Assembly (NCBI GenBank): GCA_037974965.1
Contig: JBBPFI010000002.1
Span: 372,001-436,000, forward strand
DNA: 64,000 bases
Reading direction: 5' to 3'
Origin: Dacryopinax spathularia
Taxonomy: Eukaryota > Basidiomycota > Dacrymycetes > Dacrymycetales > Dacrymycetaceae
Shown: positions 35,672 through 47,378 of the stretch, piece after piece
How positions within the stretch are numbered: the first letter of the stretch is position 1
Layout: every line of letters starts with the position of its first letter
Notes under the pieces: model-generated
Databases searched by the model: none
Told to the model about the DNA's origin: nothing
The model's input: only the letters and a program-made list of their open reading frames with translations
Made by a program: the position numbers and the translations under genes

Positions 35672-36854
35672 ATGTCCGACCACCACTGTCTCGGTGAGAG
35701 TTCCCACTTAACTAGACTCAAACGCCCTTCTGACAGCCAGCAGCACCTACCGATCCCAATGCAGAATACCTATACTGCGCCTCAACGCCGGCGGCGATCG
35801 TTTTCACCGTCCTGTTCGGCATCACCACTGCGCTCCACCTCTGGCAAGCCATTCACTACCGCAAACCATTCTGCTGGGTCGTTATCATGGGCAGTCTCTG
35901 GGAGCTCGTTGGCCTCATCACTCGAATCCTTTCCACCTTCGACCAGTCGAAACGAACCTACTTCTTGGCGTCGTCGCCGCTTGTCCTCCTAGCCCCGGTA
36001 TGGATCAACGCGTTCGTCTACATGTGCTTGGGTCGTGTGATGCATTACTTCCTTCCTGGAGCGCGGGTGTGGGGCATCAGAGCAGAGCGCATAGCGATGA
36101 TCTTCGTCTGTGGCGATATCTTGTGCGTACCCGATCGTTACCGCAGAGCGGACGTCGTTCTCATGGCTCGTACAGTGCCTTCTGCGTTCAAGGAGCCGGA
36201 GGAGGGATAAGTGTCAGCGGAGATGCCACCACTGTGCAACGTGGGTTATGGGTTTATACGGGCGGCGTTGTTCTGCAACAGCTGTTCATCCTGCTCTTCT
36301 TTGGAATTGCTGTCTCGCTGCATAACGAGCTCAAACGTACAGGAGGGGTACAGCGGGACACGGATTGGCGCGTTCTCCTCTGGACATTGTATATCGTCTT
36401 GATCCTGATAACCGTGAGTTCCTCGGTCTCAATGAGCGTTATAGATAGACTCGCTGACTGACCACCCCACCGGCAGATCCGCATCATCTACCGCATTTGC
36501 GAGTTTTCGATGGGCTACATCAACTACGTGACGACCCACGAAGTCTTCTATTACGTCTTCGACGCCTTGCCGATGTTTGTAGCCCTGGTCATCTTCAACA
36601 TCTGGCATCCGGCAAAGGTGCTCGTTGGAGAGGAAAGCGAGTTCGAGTCGGGAGGAGGATGGTGTGGATGCGGTTGTGGAAGCAGTGGTCGGCGGAGAAC
36701 CCGGAGAGGCGATTATCAGCCGGCCGTCACGGCCCAAGAACCGCACCACGCAGATCCAGGAGCGCATGGACGGCGCCCGACAGCTAGGCGAGTCGAACAG
36801 GGGGCTGGATATGAGATGAGGCCGCCGTACAAGAGCCATCCGAGGGGCGTGTGA
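35672..36854 (+). CDS. RTA1-like seven-transmembrane protein
   Basis: Exons 35672-35693, 35744-36122, 36176-36413 and 36477-36854 give 338 residues. Family blocks appear in order: AEYLYCASTPAAIVFTVLF (first span), MGSLWELVGLITRILS, LLAPVWINAFVYMCLGRVMHYF, the loop FCVQGAGGGISVSGD, then IRIIYRICEFSMGY and THEVFYYVFDALPMF. The RTA1 family of fungi includes Rta1, Rsb1 and Rtm1, plasma-membrane or vacuolar proteins linked to lipid translocation and resistance to 7-aminocholesterol, phytosphingosine or toxic molasses compounds. The specific ligand here is unknown. The first exon is only 22 nt. The C-terminal tail is polar and contains a Cys/Gly-rich patch (WCGCGCGSSGRRR). Confidence 0.9.
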
Positions 36855-37372
36855 GAAGTTACTTGCGTCCTGTGCAGCCGTAGATAGTTCTCGGACTTGC
36901 TGGTTGAGACTGGATATGCCTGGAAGAGAGACTATATTGATCATCCGTTGGGGCTTGTCCGTCCACGTAAGATTGTTCAACCTCCACTAAGACGTATCAA
37001 ACAGGGGCAATGGCCGCTTGCAGTGCCAGAACACCCTTCAAGAATGAATGACTGTCTAGCGGTGCCGTGCGCTCCTTTCGCGAAGCAATGATCCTAGTAG
37101 AACAAGAAGCTCCGGCGACTGAAATGTAGCGACTTCAACTCATTTTGCTTATGACGAGAGCGAGAGGCTTTGAAGCAATCAGAGGAGAGAGAGGTGGTCG
37201 GTGAGCGCTTACTAGACGGGATAACCGGGGACCGCGGACCCCGCGTCATCTACGTTGCACGTGACTGCACATGACGAATATCAATTGCTTCCGCCTTCGG
37301 CGCGTCGCAATTTGAGACGCGTACGTCTCCGCTTCTGCTTCTCTCGCTCTCACTTCGTCTTATACCATCAAC
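36855..37372. other. Upstream region of RAD54B
   Basis: About 520 bases of intergenic DNA. A CACGTGAC element lies at 37258-37265, 108 bases before the RAD54B start codon. Confidence 0.5.
37258..37265 (+). promoter_or_regulatory. CACGTGAC element upstream of RAD54B
   Basis: A copy of the recurring motif close to the start codon, at a position typical for fungal activator sites. Binding by a Cbf1-like bHLH factor is inferred. Confidence 0.4.
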
Positions 37373-40300
37373 ATGTCGACTTACAAGTCTCTCATACCCT
37401 CGAAGAGAAAGTCAGACGAGAATGAGGATGTCCTGCCCATAAAGAAGGTGGTGGACAACCGCAACCCCCTGGGCATCCTCGTAGCAAACAACATACCTTA
37501 TCAGAACACTCAAGGCCGCGGTTCCGGTAAAGAGGAGACTTACTGGAAAGTGCAGTGGTAAGCAGCCTTCATATATGCGCTTGATTATTCCTCAAGACAA
37601 TCCTCAGGCGAAAGCCTCAAACTAAAAAGCATAAAACATGGGACGATGACGGTGTCCTCGTTGTTTCGGGCTCCAAGCTGGTCTTAAAAGGCCTAGACGA
37701 CAAAATGTAAGTGCTGCACCGTGCATATATTCGCCTTTCTCACACGCATATAGCATATCAACCGGAACTATATCTGCCAGGACTGGCGTCATTGAAGAAG
37801 GCGCCTCCTTTCAGGTCGGTGGGAAAGAGGTAAGACGGGTATGATCGAAATCGGCAGTCGCGATTGAAGCCATTCTAGCTCGAGATCGACAGTGCTATAC
37901 CGAAGGAAGAGTATCTCTCTGGTCGCTGCTTCGATGCTGGCGTAGCCATCGCCTATATACCGGAACCTCCACGCCCTGCTCCGAAACCCCAGCCTGTGCT
38001 CCCATTTGCCAACAGGAGCGTTGCTGGGCCAAGCAAGCCTCCCGCTCTCGGCATTGGTAGTCGACCTATCAGTCTACCCCGCAACCCCACCGTTCCAAGC
38101 AGAGTACCTGAACCCAAGCCTATGCCTCACCCGGTGGATGCTGACTATAGAGCCAAACGATACTACACAGTCAACTGGTGCGAAATACGTCACAGAGCAT
38201 GCTATGTTCGCTAATCAGAACGCAGGCGCAAACCTCAAACTAAAAAGCATAAGACTTGGGATGGTGATGCCTACCTAGTCGTGACAGGTGATCGTTGTGT
38301 GATGCAAGAGGCTAATGGTCGATGGTATGCGTGTCAGATTTGCCACACATATATGCTGATTGGTGCTCCGGGCAGCATGGGAATCGCTACTTGGCATGAC
38401 TCTTGGCTTGGAGGCGCTGTGGCGCATATCGGGAACAAGGAGGTGAGTGCCATTTTCCTTCGGGGGTCCGCCGAATCTAATCCAGCACAGGTTGAGATAG
38501 ACGGCCTCATTACCGAGGAAGAATTCCGTCAGCAATGCAGCGGAGAACCACCTTCAGAGGTTCCGGTACTCCCGCCGAGTAGAACCGCATCCGCTCCGTT
38601 CAAGCCTGCCCTTCCCCACGGGGCCGTCGAACGCTCAGAATCTACCACCACAGGAGGACCTCTGTATGTCCCAAACAGTGACGTCCTTCCACTTTAACTG
38701 GACCCTGCAATATAGGCACGACCCTAATGCGAAGGGAGCAATCGTTATGCCTCGTCCGACTCCGGCACAGCAGGCTAAAGCTGGCAAGAGGTATGTCCAT
38801 CATGCTCATATTTGGTATGCTGTCCTGTGCGACTGAGCCCTGAGCAGCGGGAAAACTATCCAAGACGTCGTTGTCGATCCCTACCTTGCGGACCGACTGA
38901 GACCACATCAGAAGGAAGGACTGATATTCCTGTATGAAGCTGTGATGGGCTTGAGAAGGCACGAGGGAAACGGAGCAATTCTGGCCGATGAGATGTAAGC
39001 ACTTTGCATACGCAACCGTGTGACACGCTCACGTTCCTGTTCGTTAGGGGACTGGGAAAAACGTTGCAGGTCAGTAGCACACTTTACGAAGCCTGGATGG
39101 GACTGAGCGGGGGCAGACTATTGCTTTGTTGTTCACCCTACTGAGTACGTCGCTACCCGTCGCTCGCGGTGTAGGCTGACATTGCGTAGGGCAAACTCCC
39201 TACCAGCCTCATGATCTCAAAAATAAAGGGGAAATCGGCAAAGCTATGATTGTATGCCCGGTTTCCCTTGTTACGGTGGGTCGTTCACTTTGCAATTGGA
39301 GTTCGCTGATATTCTCTGTCAAGAACTGGAGGAACGAAATATGGAAATGGTTGCCATAACATTCGTCTTTGCGCAAGAGTGTTGACTCATATGCCTCGGC
39401 AGGTTGGGACGAGATCGGTTGAGCGTGTTCGTAGCACAGGATACGGACAAGATAAAACAATTCAATCACTCGTACGTTCCGCTCCGTCCTTCCTGACTGA
39501 CCTATCTCATGTTTGTAACTAGACGATCGCATGAGGTTCTCATCATTGGCTATGAAAAGCTGCGCACGGTCATGTGAGCGTGTTCAACAGTCCACTCGCA
39601 GCCTCTCTGAGCCGTTCTGTATAGCGACCAGCTTGCCTACTGCCAGCATGTCAATCCCAATGCAGTTTACGGCGCAATCTGACCGTCTGATAGGCCTCCG
39701 ATTGACTTGATCATCTGCGATGAGGGTGCGATATCTGTAGCAGACTATGAAGATGGTGCTGAGCTCGATATAGGCCATCGGTTGAAATCTGCCAACAATA
39801 AGACCTCCAAAATGTTCGATGCTCTCAAAACGAGACGCCGTATAATCCTTTCTGGAACGCCAATCCAGAATGACTTGTCGGAGTTTTGGGCTATGGTTAG
39901 TGTCCGCACGAACTGGATATGCATACCCTAGCTCACCTCCCGCAGTCCGATTTCTGCAACCCTGGCCTCCTCGGTAAGCACATATCGTTCGCCATTCGAC
40001 CCAATCTGACTTCGGCAAGGGGACTACAATGACTTTAAGCGCATATACGAAAACCCAATCCTGAGATCCCGCATGCCGAATTGCACCGACAAGAACAAGG
40101 AGCTCGGAATAGCTCGAGCTGAACAGCTCACGAACGCATCCAAGTCCTTCGTACTTCGCAGGACGGCGGACATCCTGGTGTCCTACCTGCCTCCAAAATG
40201 TAAGCCTTTGATCGAAAGCGAGGATGTCTGCTTAGAGGGGAACAGATGAATACGTAGTCTTCATTCGTCCAGTAAAAAGTCAACTCGACTTGATGAGGTG

Positions 40301-41934
40301 TGGTTTGAGCGAGCAACGCGTCGGTCGCCTCATTCGCAGCGGCATGTCGCAAGCTTTGGAAATGATGAATATACTGGGCAAGATCTGCACAAGTCCCGTC
40401 CTCCTGAAGAGCTCAGCGAAACCTCCAAGTCAATGGACGCCGGAATATAAGGACTTGGTCGCCATGCTGCCGGCTCACATGGAAGAAAGCGATAGTTCCT
40501 TCAGCGGTACGTTTGTTCATGTCTCAGGAAGACATTGACGTCATATCTTGTAGGCAAGCTTGTCGCACTTGTGAGCTTCCTGAAAACCATTCGTAAGGTA
40601 CCGTGCACATCTTAACGTAAGAGTCTGACAGCTGACCATTATCAGAATACGGATGAGAAGGTTGTAATCGTGTCCCAATATACGAGAACGCTGGACTTGA
40701 TCGAAGCCATATGCAATAAGTATCGCTGGTCGAGAACGCGCCTCGATGGGTGAGGAGACTGCACTCAATCGCTAGTGTGTTTGCTGAACCCTCCCCTTAG
40801 CTCGACGCCGCAGGCCGACCGCGATCAGCGAGTGTCTGATTTCAACCGCTCTCCGCAAGAGCTTTGCTGTATGTCAGCTTTGCCAAGCAGAGGCATCAGA
40901 CAACTAACGGGCTTTTGCAGTCATATTCCTCCTCAGTCTGAAAGCAGGCGGAGTGGGATTGAACCTCGTAGGCGGATCGCGTCTCATCCTGCTAGACAGC
41001 TCCTGGAATCCGGCGTAGGTGTGACGTTCCGATGAAAAAGCCCATAGTCTGATGACATCCCATAGCCACGACTTACAAGCTATGGCTCGCATCCACCGCG
41101 ACGGCCAGAAGAAGCCCGTGCACATCTACCGATTTTTGACTGCCGGTACATTTGATGAGAAGGTGTTCATGCGTCAAGTGATCAAAACTGGCTTAAGCAA
41201 CGGTATGTCCCGTTGTCACTTCGTGTTATAGTTTGCTGATGCATGAATCAGCGCTCATGGCTGGGGTATGTCGGATTATGCTGGTGAAGGTTGAACTAAC
41301 GCCGTATAGGATGGCACTGGAAAATCGAAGGAAGATTCATTCAGTCCAGAAGAGGTGCGTACGGCGAGGATTCGCGAAGTCTTCCGCTCCTCACCCCTCT
41401 CTTCAGCTTCGCGATTTGTTCCGCTTCCATCCGCATACACCCAGCCATACGCACGACCTTCTCGACTGCGGGTGTCCTGCTTCTAATCCTGAAGATGCGG
41501 AAGAGAGCGACCCGGCTGAAGCTGATGGCGGCGCCGACGAAGCGAATTCCGGTTCCGACTCCGAATCGGAAGCGCCTCATCGTGGATGGATGCTCGCTTC
41601 TCAGGTACAGGAGAAGGATATCGCCGCCAAGGCCAAGAAGAAGAAGAAAGAGCTCGCTATCCTGGACGAATGGACGCATATCAACTGCATGGGATCCGCC
41701 GGTCGGCAGAGTATCAAGGATGTGCTTCTGCGCGACATGGTAAACAAAGCATACACCAAGAACATAGACAGCAACGAAGAAGCCGAAGGAAACGACTCTT
41801 CACGGGTGGCCAAGCTGATCAAGGATTTCGAAAATCCTGCGGACGATTCCGACAACGAGTCTGGTACGGTGGCGAACATGGATGAAGTCCCTGGTGGGGC
41901 GATTACGTTCCTTTTCACGAAATGCACGATGTAG
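37373..41934 (+). CDS. DNA repair translocase RAD54B/Rdh54 with duplicated N-terminal module
   Basis: Twenty-nine exons chain without a phase break and give 1059 residues; the last, 41407-41934, is the longest. This SNF2-family ATPase aids Rad51/Dmc1 strand exchange and strips recombinase from DNA in the nucleus. Key parts are [25 protein letters not shown], Walker A DEMGLGKT (exons 9-10), [11 protein letters not shown] (motif II), [43 protein letters not shown] and [11 protein letters not shown], which match RAD54B rather than RAD54. The N-terminus holds two copies of a module: residues about 59-90 ([16 protein letters not shown]) and about 220-250 ([16 protein letters not shown]), each followed by a KEIEI/KELEID block. 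One intron (39646-39693) has a GC donor, GCATGT. Intron 13 has a weak donor, GTTGCC. Third-position GC is lower than in neighbours. Confidence 0.92.
37608..38324 (+). repeat. Intragenic exon duplication in RAD54B (exons 2 and 5)
   Basis: Exon 2 (37608-37706) and exon 5 (38226-38324) are both 99 nt, start in the same phase after a TG|G split tryptophan codon, and share about 31 of the first 36 bases (CCTCAAACTAAAAAGCATAA in both). The surrounding protein blocks are also paired, so a block of exons was duplicated. Confidence 0.8.
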
Positions 41935-42428
41935 ACTAGCTGCAAGGACTTTTCCAGACTGACGACGACTGCCTGCAATTGTACAATAGACCGCATTCCA
42001 CTCCAGATTGTAAACCGATAGAGCAAGCAAGAAGTCGTAGATAATCAGAACGTTGTACAGTAGTAGCCATGATAGTCCACTCCAGTAGACCACCGGAGTA
42101 GCCAAGCCAACCAGGGGCCGATCATGCGGGGTATGAGCGGGATCAATCGGCAGAATCCAACTGACGCTGTGTGATTGGGTCGGGACGATCCGGGGGAGTG
42201 AGTGGTCGCGTTTGACGATCCGCGCTGCCCGTCGACTCCGAATCGAATCGAACGTCAGTGATCCTTTACCCGCTCCTCCCGCCTTTAGCCACCCGTCCCC
42301 GCTGTCGTTGGTTGGTCGTCCTTCTCCTCATCTCCCCCGTCGTCCTCACCATCCAGAGGACATCCTCCCCCTTCCCCCTCCTCCTCTTCATCTCCTATCT
42401 CACCATCTCACCACTCAATCACACAAAG
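41935..42428. other. Spacer between RAD54B and SDHB
   Basis: About 490 bases with a strongly C/T-rich leader from 42260 to 42420 before SDHB. No other feature is recognised. Confidence 0.5.
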
Positions 42429-43825
42429 ATGTCACTCGCACGCATCGCCATCCGTCCCGCCTTTGTGCGGCCTCTGCCTATGCTTGCCCGCGGGATCGCG
42501 GGCAGCGCGAAGGCTGCCATGGCCGTACCGGTCGATGAGGGACAGGGACAGAAGACGACGAGCAAGAAGCCGATGTTGAAGGAGTTTAAGATTTATCGTT
42601 GGGTGCGTTGCTATGCCTCGTTTTCCCGTCGCTCGTTCCTCCACCTCCATCCTCTTGAGGCCCTCCATTGCACATCTGTGCTGCTGCTGCGCTACATTCT
42701 CCACTGTCCTGCGGCATTGCTGCGCCTGTCCACTGTGCTACGCTGGTGCTGGTGGCCTTTCGCTGCTCCTTTACTCCCAAAGTCTATTATTTTTACCCTC
42801 CTTGCCTCTTCCGTTGCTACAAGGATAACCTGCGATTGCGTGAACGTGAAATACTGAGGCTAACATTGCGTTCCGTGTCTAGAACCCAGACCAGCCCTCC
42901 GAAAAGCCTAAAATGCAATCCTACACCGTCGACCTCTCCCAGTCCGGACCCATGATCCTCGACGCCCTGATCAAGATCAAGAACGAGCTCGACCCGACCC
43001 TCACGTTCCGTCGGTCCTGCAGGGAGGGAATTTGTGGGAGCTGTGCGATGAATATTGATGGGACGAACACTCTGGCGTGCTTGTGCAGGATTGACAGGGA
43101 TTTGGGGAAGGCGACGAAGATCTATCCTTTGCCTCACAGTACGCTGCTTTCCCATTTCGTTGCTACTCCCCGCTGGCGCGGGGAGTAGCATATAGCTCGC
43201 TTGCTAGCTCGCGTGCTGACGCCCGCTCGTGCGCAGTGTACATCGTCAAAGACCTCGTCCCCGACCTCACCAACTTCTACCAGCAATACAAGTCCGTCGA
43301 GCCCTGGCTGAAGAACGACAACCCCCCGGCGGGCAAGGAACATTTCCAGTCACAGGAAGACCGGAAGAAGCTTGATGGCCTGTATGAGTGTATCCTCTGC
43401 GCGTGCTGCTCGACGAGTTGCCCGAGTTATTGGTGGAACCAGGATGAGTATTTGGGACCGGCGGCGTTGTTGGCTACGTATCGGTGGATGGCGGATTCTA
43501 GGGTGCGTGCGACTTCCTGCCTCTTCCCATTTCTTTTCCTCTTCCTTGCTCTCCGTTCCTGCCCTCTCTACCCTTTCTCCCTCCTGCGCCTCTTTCTCCC
43601 CTTTTCTCTTCCTGTCCCACTTGGGTTGCGGCTTGGTTGCGGACGAGCATATGCTGATGCTTTCGCTCGCAGGACACCGCCAAAGCCCAACGCAAAGAGA
43701 AGCTCCAGAACGAATTCTCGCTCTACCGTTGCCACACGATCTTCAACTGCTCCCGTACCTGCCCCAAGGGACTCAACCCGGCCGACGCGATTGCGCGTAT
43801 CAAGCTGGAGATGGCGACCGAGTAA
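42429..43825 (+). CDS. SDHB: Succinate dehydrogenase iron-sulfur subunit (complex II)
   Basis: Exons 42429-42602, 42883-43138, 43237-43502 and 43673-43825 give 282 residues. The product carries electrons from FAD-SdhA to ubiquinone in the inner mitochondrial membrane. The first 30 or so residues ([19 protein letters not shown]) are basic and amphipathic, fitting a mitochondrial presequence. The N-terminal ferredoxin domain has the [2Fe-2S] ligands CREGICGSC...C. The C-terminal domain has [16 protein letters not shown] and [15 protein letters not shown] for the 4Fe-4S and 3Fe-4S clusters. The intron pattern is regular, with GTGCGT donors. This subunit is the site of carboxamide fungicide resistance in fungi. 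The conserved His equivalent falls in CHTIFNC and appears wild type. Confidence 0.97.
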
Positions 43826-44261
43826 ACTCCTTCTGCCTCATCCACCATCGTCGGCTGCTCGGTTGTGATGCGAGTGCGCAACGGTTGGCGAGAAGCAAGG
43901 AAGAGGAATACGGAGTACGCTCACGCGAGATGCAATATTCTGGTTTGCAGGCGATCGTGTTGTATTATGTTTGAGGATATCAAATGGCCATTACGTTTGC
44001 CTATTACAGCTACATTAAAGGCTCTTCGCCTCGGTGCCCGGCTACCCTCGCCCCTCTTTAGTGGGCGCGCCGTCTATGGTTGAAGGTTAGATTCACCGGT
44101 CTGTGCACATCCTAGCCCACGACCGATACGGGAGACGGTGGTCTATCGGGGCAAGTGCTGGTCCCATTCGCATCGCCGGACCCGCAAATCTACGGACTGC
44201 GAACCCCTTTTGCGCCACTTGAAGCATGATATATGCAGGCGGTCGTTGGCAGGAACTAGTG
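43826..44261. other. Convergent 3' region SDHB / methyltransferase
   Basis: About 435 bases between convergent stop codons, relatively A/T-rich. Nothing further is recognised. Confidence 0.5.
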
Positions 44262-45748
44262 TTATCGTCGGTCCTGCTTCTCCCCCTCCGCATACTCCGC
44301 AGAGTCCTTCCAGACTTCTTCTGCCGCTCGGCGTGACTCTTCCGATACTGGTTGCTCCTCATTCGCCTGTTCCTCTGCTGGAGGTTGCTCTTCTTGTGGT
44401 ATTGGCTCATTCGAGGCTTCCGGCGTTTCTTTCTCCGATATTGGTTCGTCTGAAGCCGACAAGTCTTGCGCAAGAGGTTGCCACAGATCCTCCGTCTTAC
44501 TCTCCCCCGCACCCGCCTGCGCACCATGCCTCGCCGCAGCCAACGCGATATGCGGCGGTAAGTCCCTCTCCCCCTCCACGGGCGACCCCACCCGCCTCTT
44601 CCTCACCAACATCAGATTCAGCGGCATATCCAACACGACGTCCTTCTCTCCCGACGCGTGCGCCCACGCGGCCCGCATGACCTCGAACACTCTCCCGACC
44701 GCGTCTTCTCTCCTTAGCCATCTCTGCTGCGGGTCTTTTTCGACGAGCGTGTGGAAGGCCTCGGAGGACTCGCGCATCCATTGTTCCCATTCCGGCCACT
44801 GGACGTCTTCCAGCCTTTGCATTAACGGCAGGGAGCGGACCTGCACGGGCACGTAGGAAGAAGGGATCCCTAGAGTGGGGTGGAAGTGCCGGCCGTGGTA
44901 GTGTCTCAACTCGAGGGAGGACAGGTCGAACGAGGAGGGGGGAGGGGCGGGCAGGAGCGTGTAGTGCGACCAGAGGATCTGGTGCGCGGGTTGGGGCTGG
45001 TACGGGCCCAGGTGCTGCGGGTCGTGGATCAGGGAAAGGAGCTTGTAGTTGATGTGCCGGAGTTTGTCGCTTGGGGGGAGGAGGAGAGTGGGGTAGCTCT
45101 ACGATGTGGTACGGCACGGGGTTAGCCGGGGTTGGATGTGGATCCGGGAAGGAATCAGGGGGAGGGGGAAGGACGTACCCAGAATGCGACTGTCCCGCCG
45201 GGTTTTAGCACGCGCGCTATCGATTCCCACACGTCTGGGTATCGGAAATAATGTGCTGCTTGAGCTATACACGCCGTCGCAGACACGTTCAGTCCCGTAG
45301 CGTAGCCGAGGAAAGGACGGACGCACAAGCAGTAACCATGTCCACGCTCTCATCCTCTATCCCCTCTAGCCGCTCTGCAGTCTCATGATACAGCGTCACC
45401 CTCTTCCGCGCCCGTCTACGCGCTGCCGCATCCCGGTCCACGATGCCCTGCAGGACCTGCCGATCCGAATCGACCGCATAGACCTCCTCGAAGTGGCGCA
45501 GCAGGCGTCGGGCGGTGTGCGCTACGAAACCGCACATCATCGTAATCAGTACATTGGGTGGCACGATATGGGCCAAAGGTGATGAGCGCACCTGTTCCTG
45601 TGCCCAGGTCGACAGCCCGGTCATACGTCCCTTTAAACTCCTCGTGGTAGTCGTAGATTTGGGTGAAGAGCGGCTCGGGGTACCAGGCTTTGATAGGTTT
45701 GAGTCTTTTCCGTAGTCCTGTGGGTGGGAAGAGGGCCTTTGCGGCCAT
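44262..45748 (-). CDS. SAM-dependent methyltransferase (trans-aconitate methyltransferase-like)
   Basis: Exons 45748-45592, 45521-45327, 45264-45179 and 45098-44262 give 424 residues. A class I fold is shown by motif I AVDLGTGT followed by RLLRHFEEVYAVDSD (acidic residue of motif II binding the ribose), SVDMVTASQAAHYF (motif IV) and VLKPGGTVAFW (motif V/VI). This order resembles the Tmt1 trans-aconitate 3-methyltransferase group, which in fungi also includes many orphan small-molecule methylases. The family core of about 300 residues is followed by a Glu/Gln/Pro-rich acidic tail (EEQPPAEEQANEEQ), probably disordered. The start is uncertain: an ATG at 45826 would add 26 hydrophobic residues that could be a membrane anchor. 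The real substrate is unknown. Confidence 0.82.
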
Positions 45749-45961
45749 GCAAGCCCAGCAACAATAGACAAATACAAGAAAAGCAATAGGGGAAGGGGAA
45801 GGTGTAGACTGCCGGAGTTGTTGCACCAGGAGGAGTCGGAATTTCAGATGCTGAGATTGTTTGGTGGTGGTTAGGGATCAGGACCCTGACAATGGATTTT
45901 TCAGGGCTAATTATAAAAGTTCACAATTTGACTCCTACTCGCCTTCTTCGCTCCAACCATC
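45749..45961. other. Short A/T-rich spacer
   Basis: A short stretch upstream of the methyltransferase that holds its pyrimidine-rich leader. Nothing else is recognised. Confidence 0.4.
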
Positions 45962-46100
45962 ATGCTGCCCAACGATATTCATTCCAGGATCGCCGAGAGG
46001 TCCAGGGCTGCATCCGCCTACCTGAAGAGTAAAGGCATCGAGCTGCTGGACAAGCATAGGTCTCTCTGGAAAGTGCGACGAAGCATGTTCGAGGCTATGC
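45962..46100 (+). pseudogene. Orphan C-terminal fragment of the F-box-like family
   Basis: The open frame MLPNDIHSRIAERSRAASAY followed by LKSKGIELLDKHRSL resembles the last 35 or so residues of the F-box-like genes (for example LKGRLRTASATLKSRGIELLDAYGCSL in member 4, read across its last exon). No F-box, intron or leucine-rich body is found upstream, so this is a truncated scrap. Similarity ends at about 46065, although the frame stays open to 46225. It lies 20-40 kb from the intact clusters, between the methyltransferase and the terpene synthase. An ATG happens to start the frame, so a short peptide could be made, but nothing suggests function. Confidence 0.6.
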
Positions 46101-46238
46101 TTATACGCTACGGCTACCGCGGTTGCGACCAGCTCTGGAAAGCAAAAGGGACTCTTACATCTCTACACCCGCGACTGCTGTTACTACATCTCGTTGACAA
46201 TAAAGACAAAATCGGTATCTACTAGAATAAAAGAAGCA

Positions 46239-47378
46239 CTACTTCTTCTGAGGATGCTGGAACTCCATCACTCTCGTCCTCCTAACCTTCATCCCATCCT
46301 CGAAATACCGCTTGGTATAGAAACACCATTCAGTCGAGCCAACAACCCAGTACTCCAACCCCTGGATATACAGCTGCACATGTCTATCGGTCTTCACACC
46401 CCAGCTGGGTAGCTTGCTCTTCGCCTGAACGAATCTGTCGACAACGCTTGCGAAGAGCTCGCCGGCGTGGTTCATCGCTTCTTGTACGTTCAGGCCTTTC
46501 TCGTGCATGATCGAGATGACGATGTTGGAGGTATCGCCACGTCCGTACTCAGCGGCGAAGGACAGCATGTCTATGCGTCATGTTAAGCATCATGCCTCCC
46601 CGGCCTGCAGCAAAACGCATACCATTCGCCCACGAAACCATGTCGTTCGCCCAGTCCTCCAAGTTCCGGACAATCGGATGACCCCAAACGTGCTCCGGAA
46701 GCTGGAAATCGTTCGCATACTCGATCAGGACAAAACTGGGTCGCACAGCTCCGTTCGCACGCCGACGGAGGATGTACTCGTCGACGTTCAGGATCGTCTT
46801 GCGCTTCCTGTCGGCGGCTTCTTCCGTCACTGCACCGAAGAATTCGTCCATGGTGTCTCTAAACCTCTTCTGGACTAGAGGGCCGGACCCTTTGCGGATG
46901 CGGTTCCACAGACTATAGTACGTGGTTAGTCGCGTGCTGAATATTGTTGTACAGTATGAACTTACTCGAGTGTCAGGACAGAGATGGGATACGCATCCCC
47001 CGCGCGGGTCTTCTTCTCCCACTTCTCCGGCTCATCCATGACACCCACAACAGCCTCCCTCACGCTCCTCGCACTCTTCGCCTCCATTTCATCCGTCAAA
47101 TCATCCAAATGAAACAAGAAATTCATCAAGTCTGCGCAGACCTGGAGTCTCTCCACATCCCGGATCTCGGGCCAGCACATCGACCCCAACAGACCGGCGT
47201 TCAGCCCTTGCTGCGCTGCTCGCATTTTCGTTGTCGTGAGCGTGCCGGGTGCTGAGAGCCATTTGTCGCTTGCGGGACTCGTGATGTGATCGAGAGGGTT
47301 GATGAGGAAGGTGAAGGGTGTCATGTTGATGAGATCTGGGAGGACGACGGTCTCTTTCTGAGTCGTGGCGACAGGCAT
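46239..47378 (-). CDS. Sesquiterpene synthase
   Basis: Exons 47378-46966, 46912-46623 and 46570-46239 give 344 residues, the normal size for a fungal class I sesquiterpene cyclase. These cytosolic enzymes ionise farnesyl diphosphate with three Mg2+ ions and cyclise it. The metal-binding Asp-rich motif is FHLDDLTDE (Asp92, Asp93, Asp96). The NSE/DTE motif is NDMLSFAAE (Asn234, Ser238, Glu242), with the second intron splitting the codon after Asn234. The C-terminal LEYWVVGSTEWCFYTKRYF carries the aromatic and RY-like residues found in this family. I chose the ATG at 47378 as the first in frame. No P450, prenyltransferase or regulator lies next to it, so it appears to stand alone. The product cannot be predicted. 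Confidence 0.92.

Noticed and set aside
44093-44680. Plus- and minus-strand frames overlapping the methyltransferase tail
   Set aside because: They are shadow frames of the acidic C-terminal exon of the methyltransferase.
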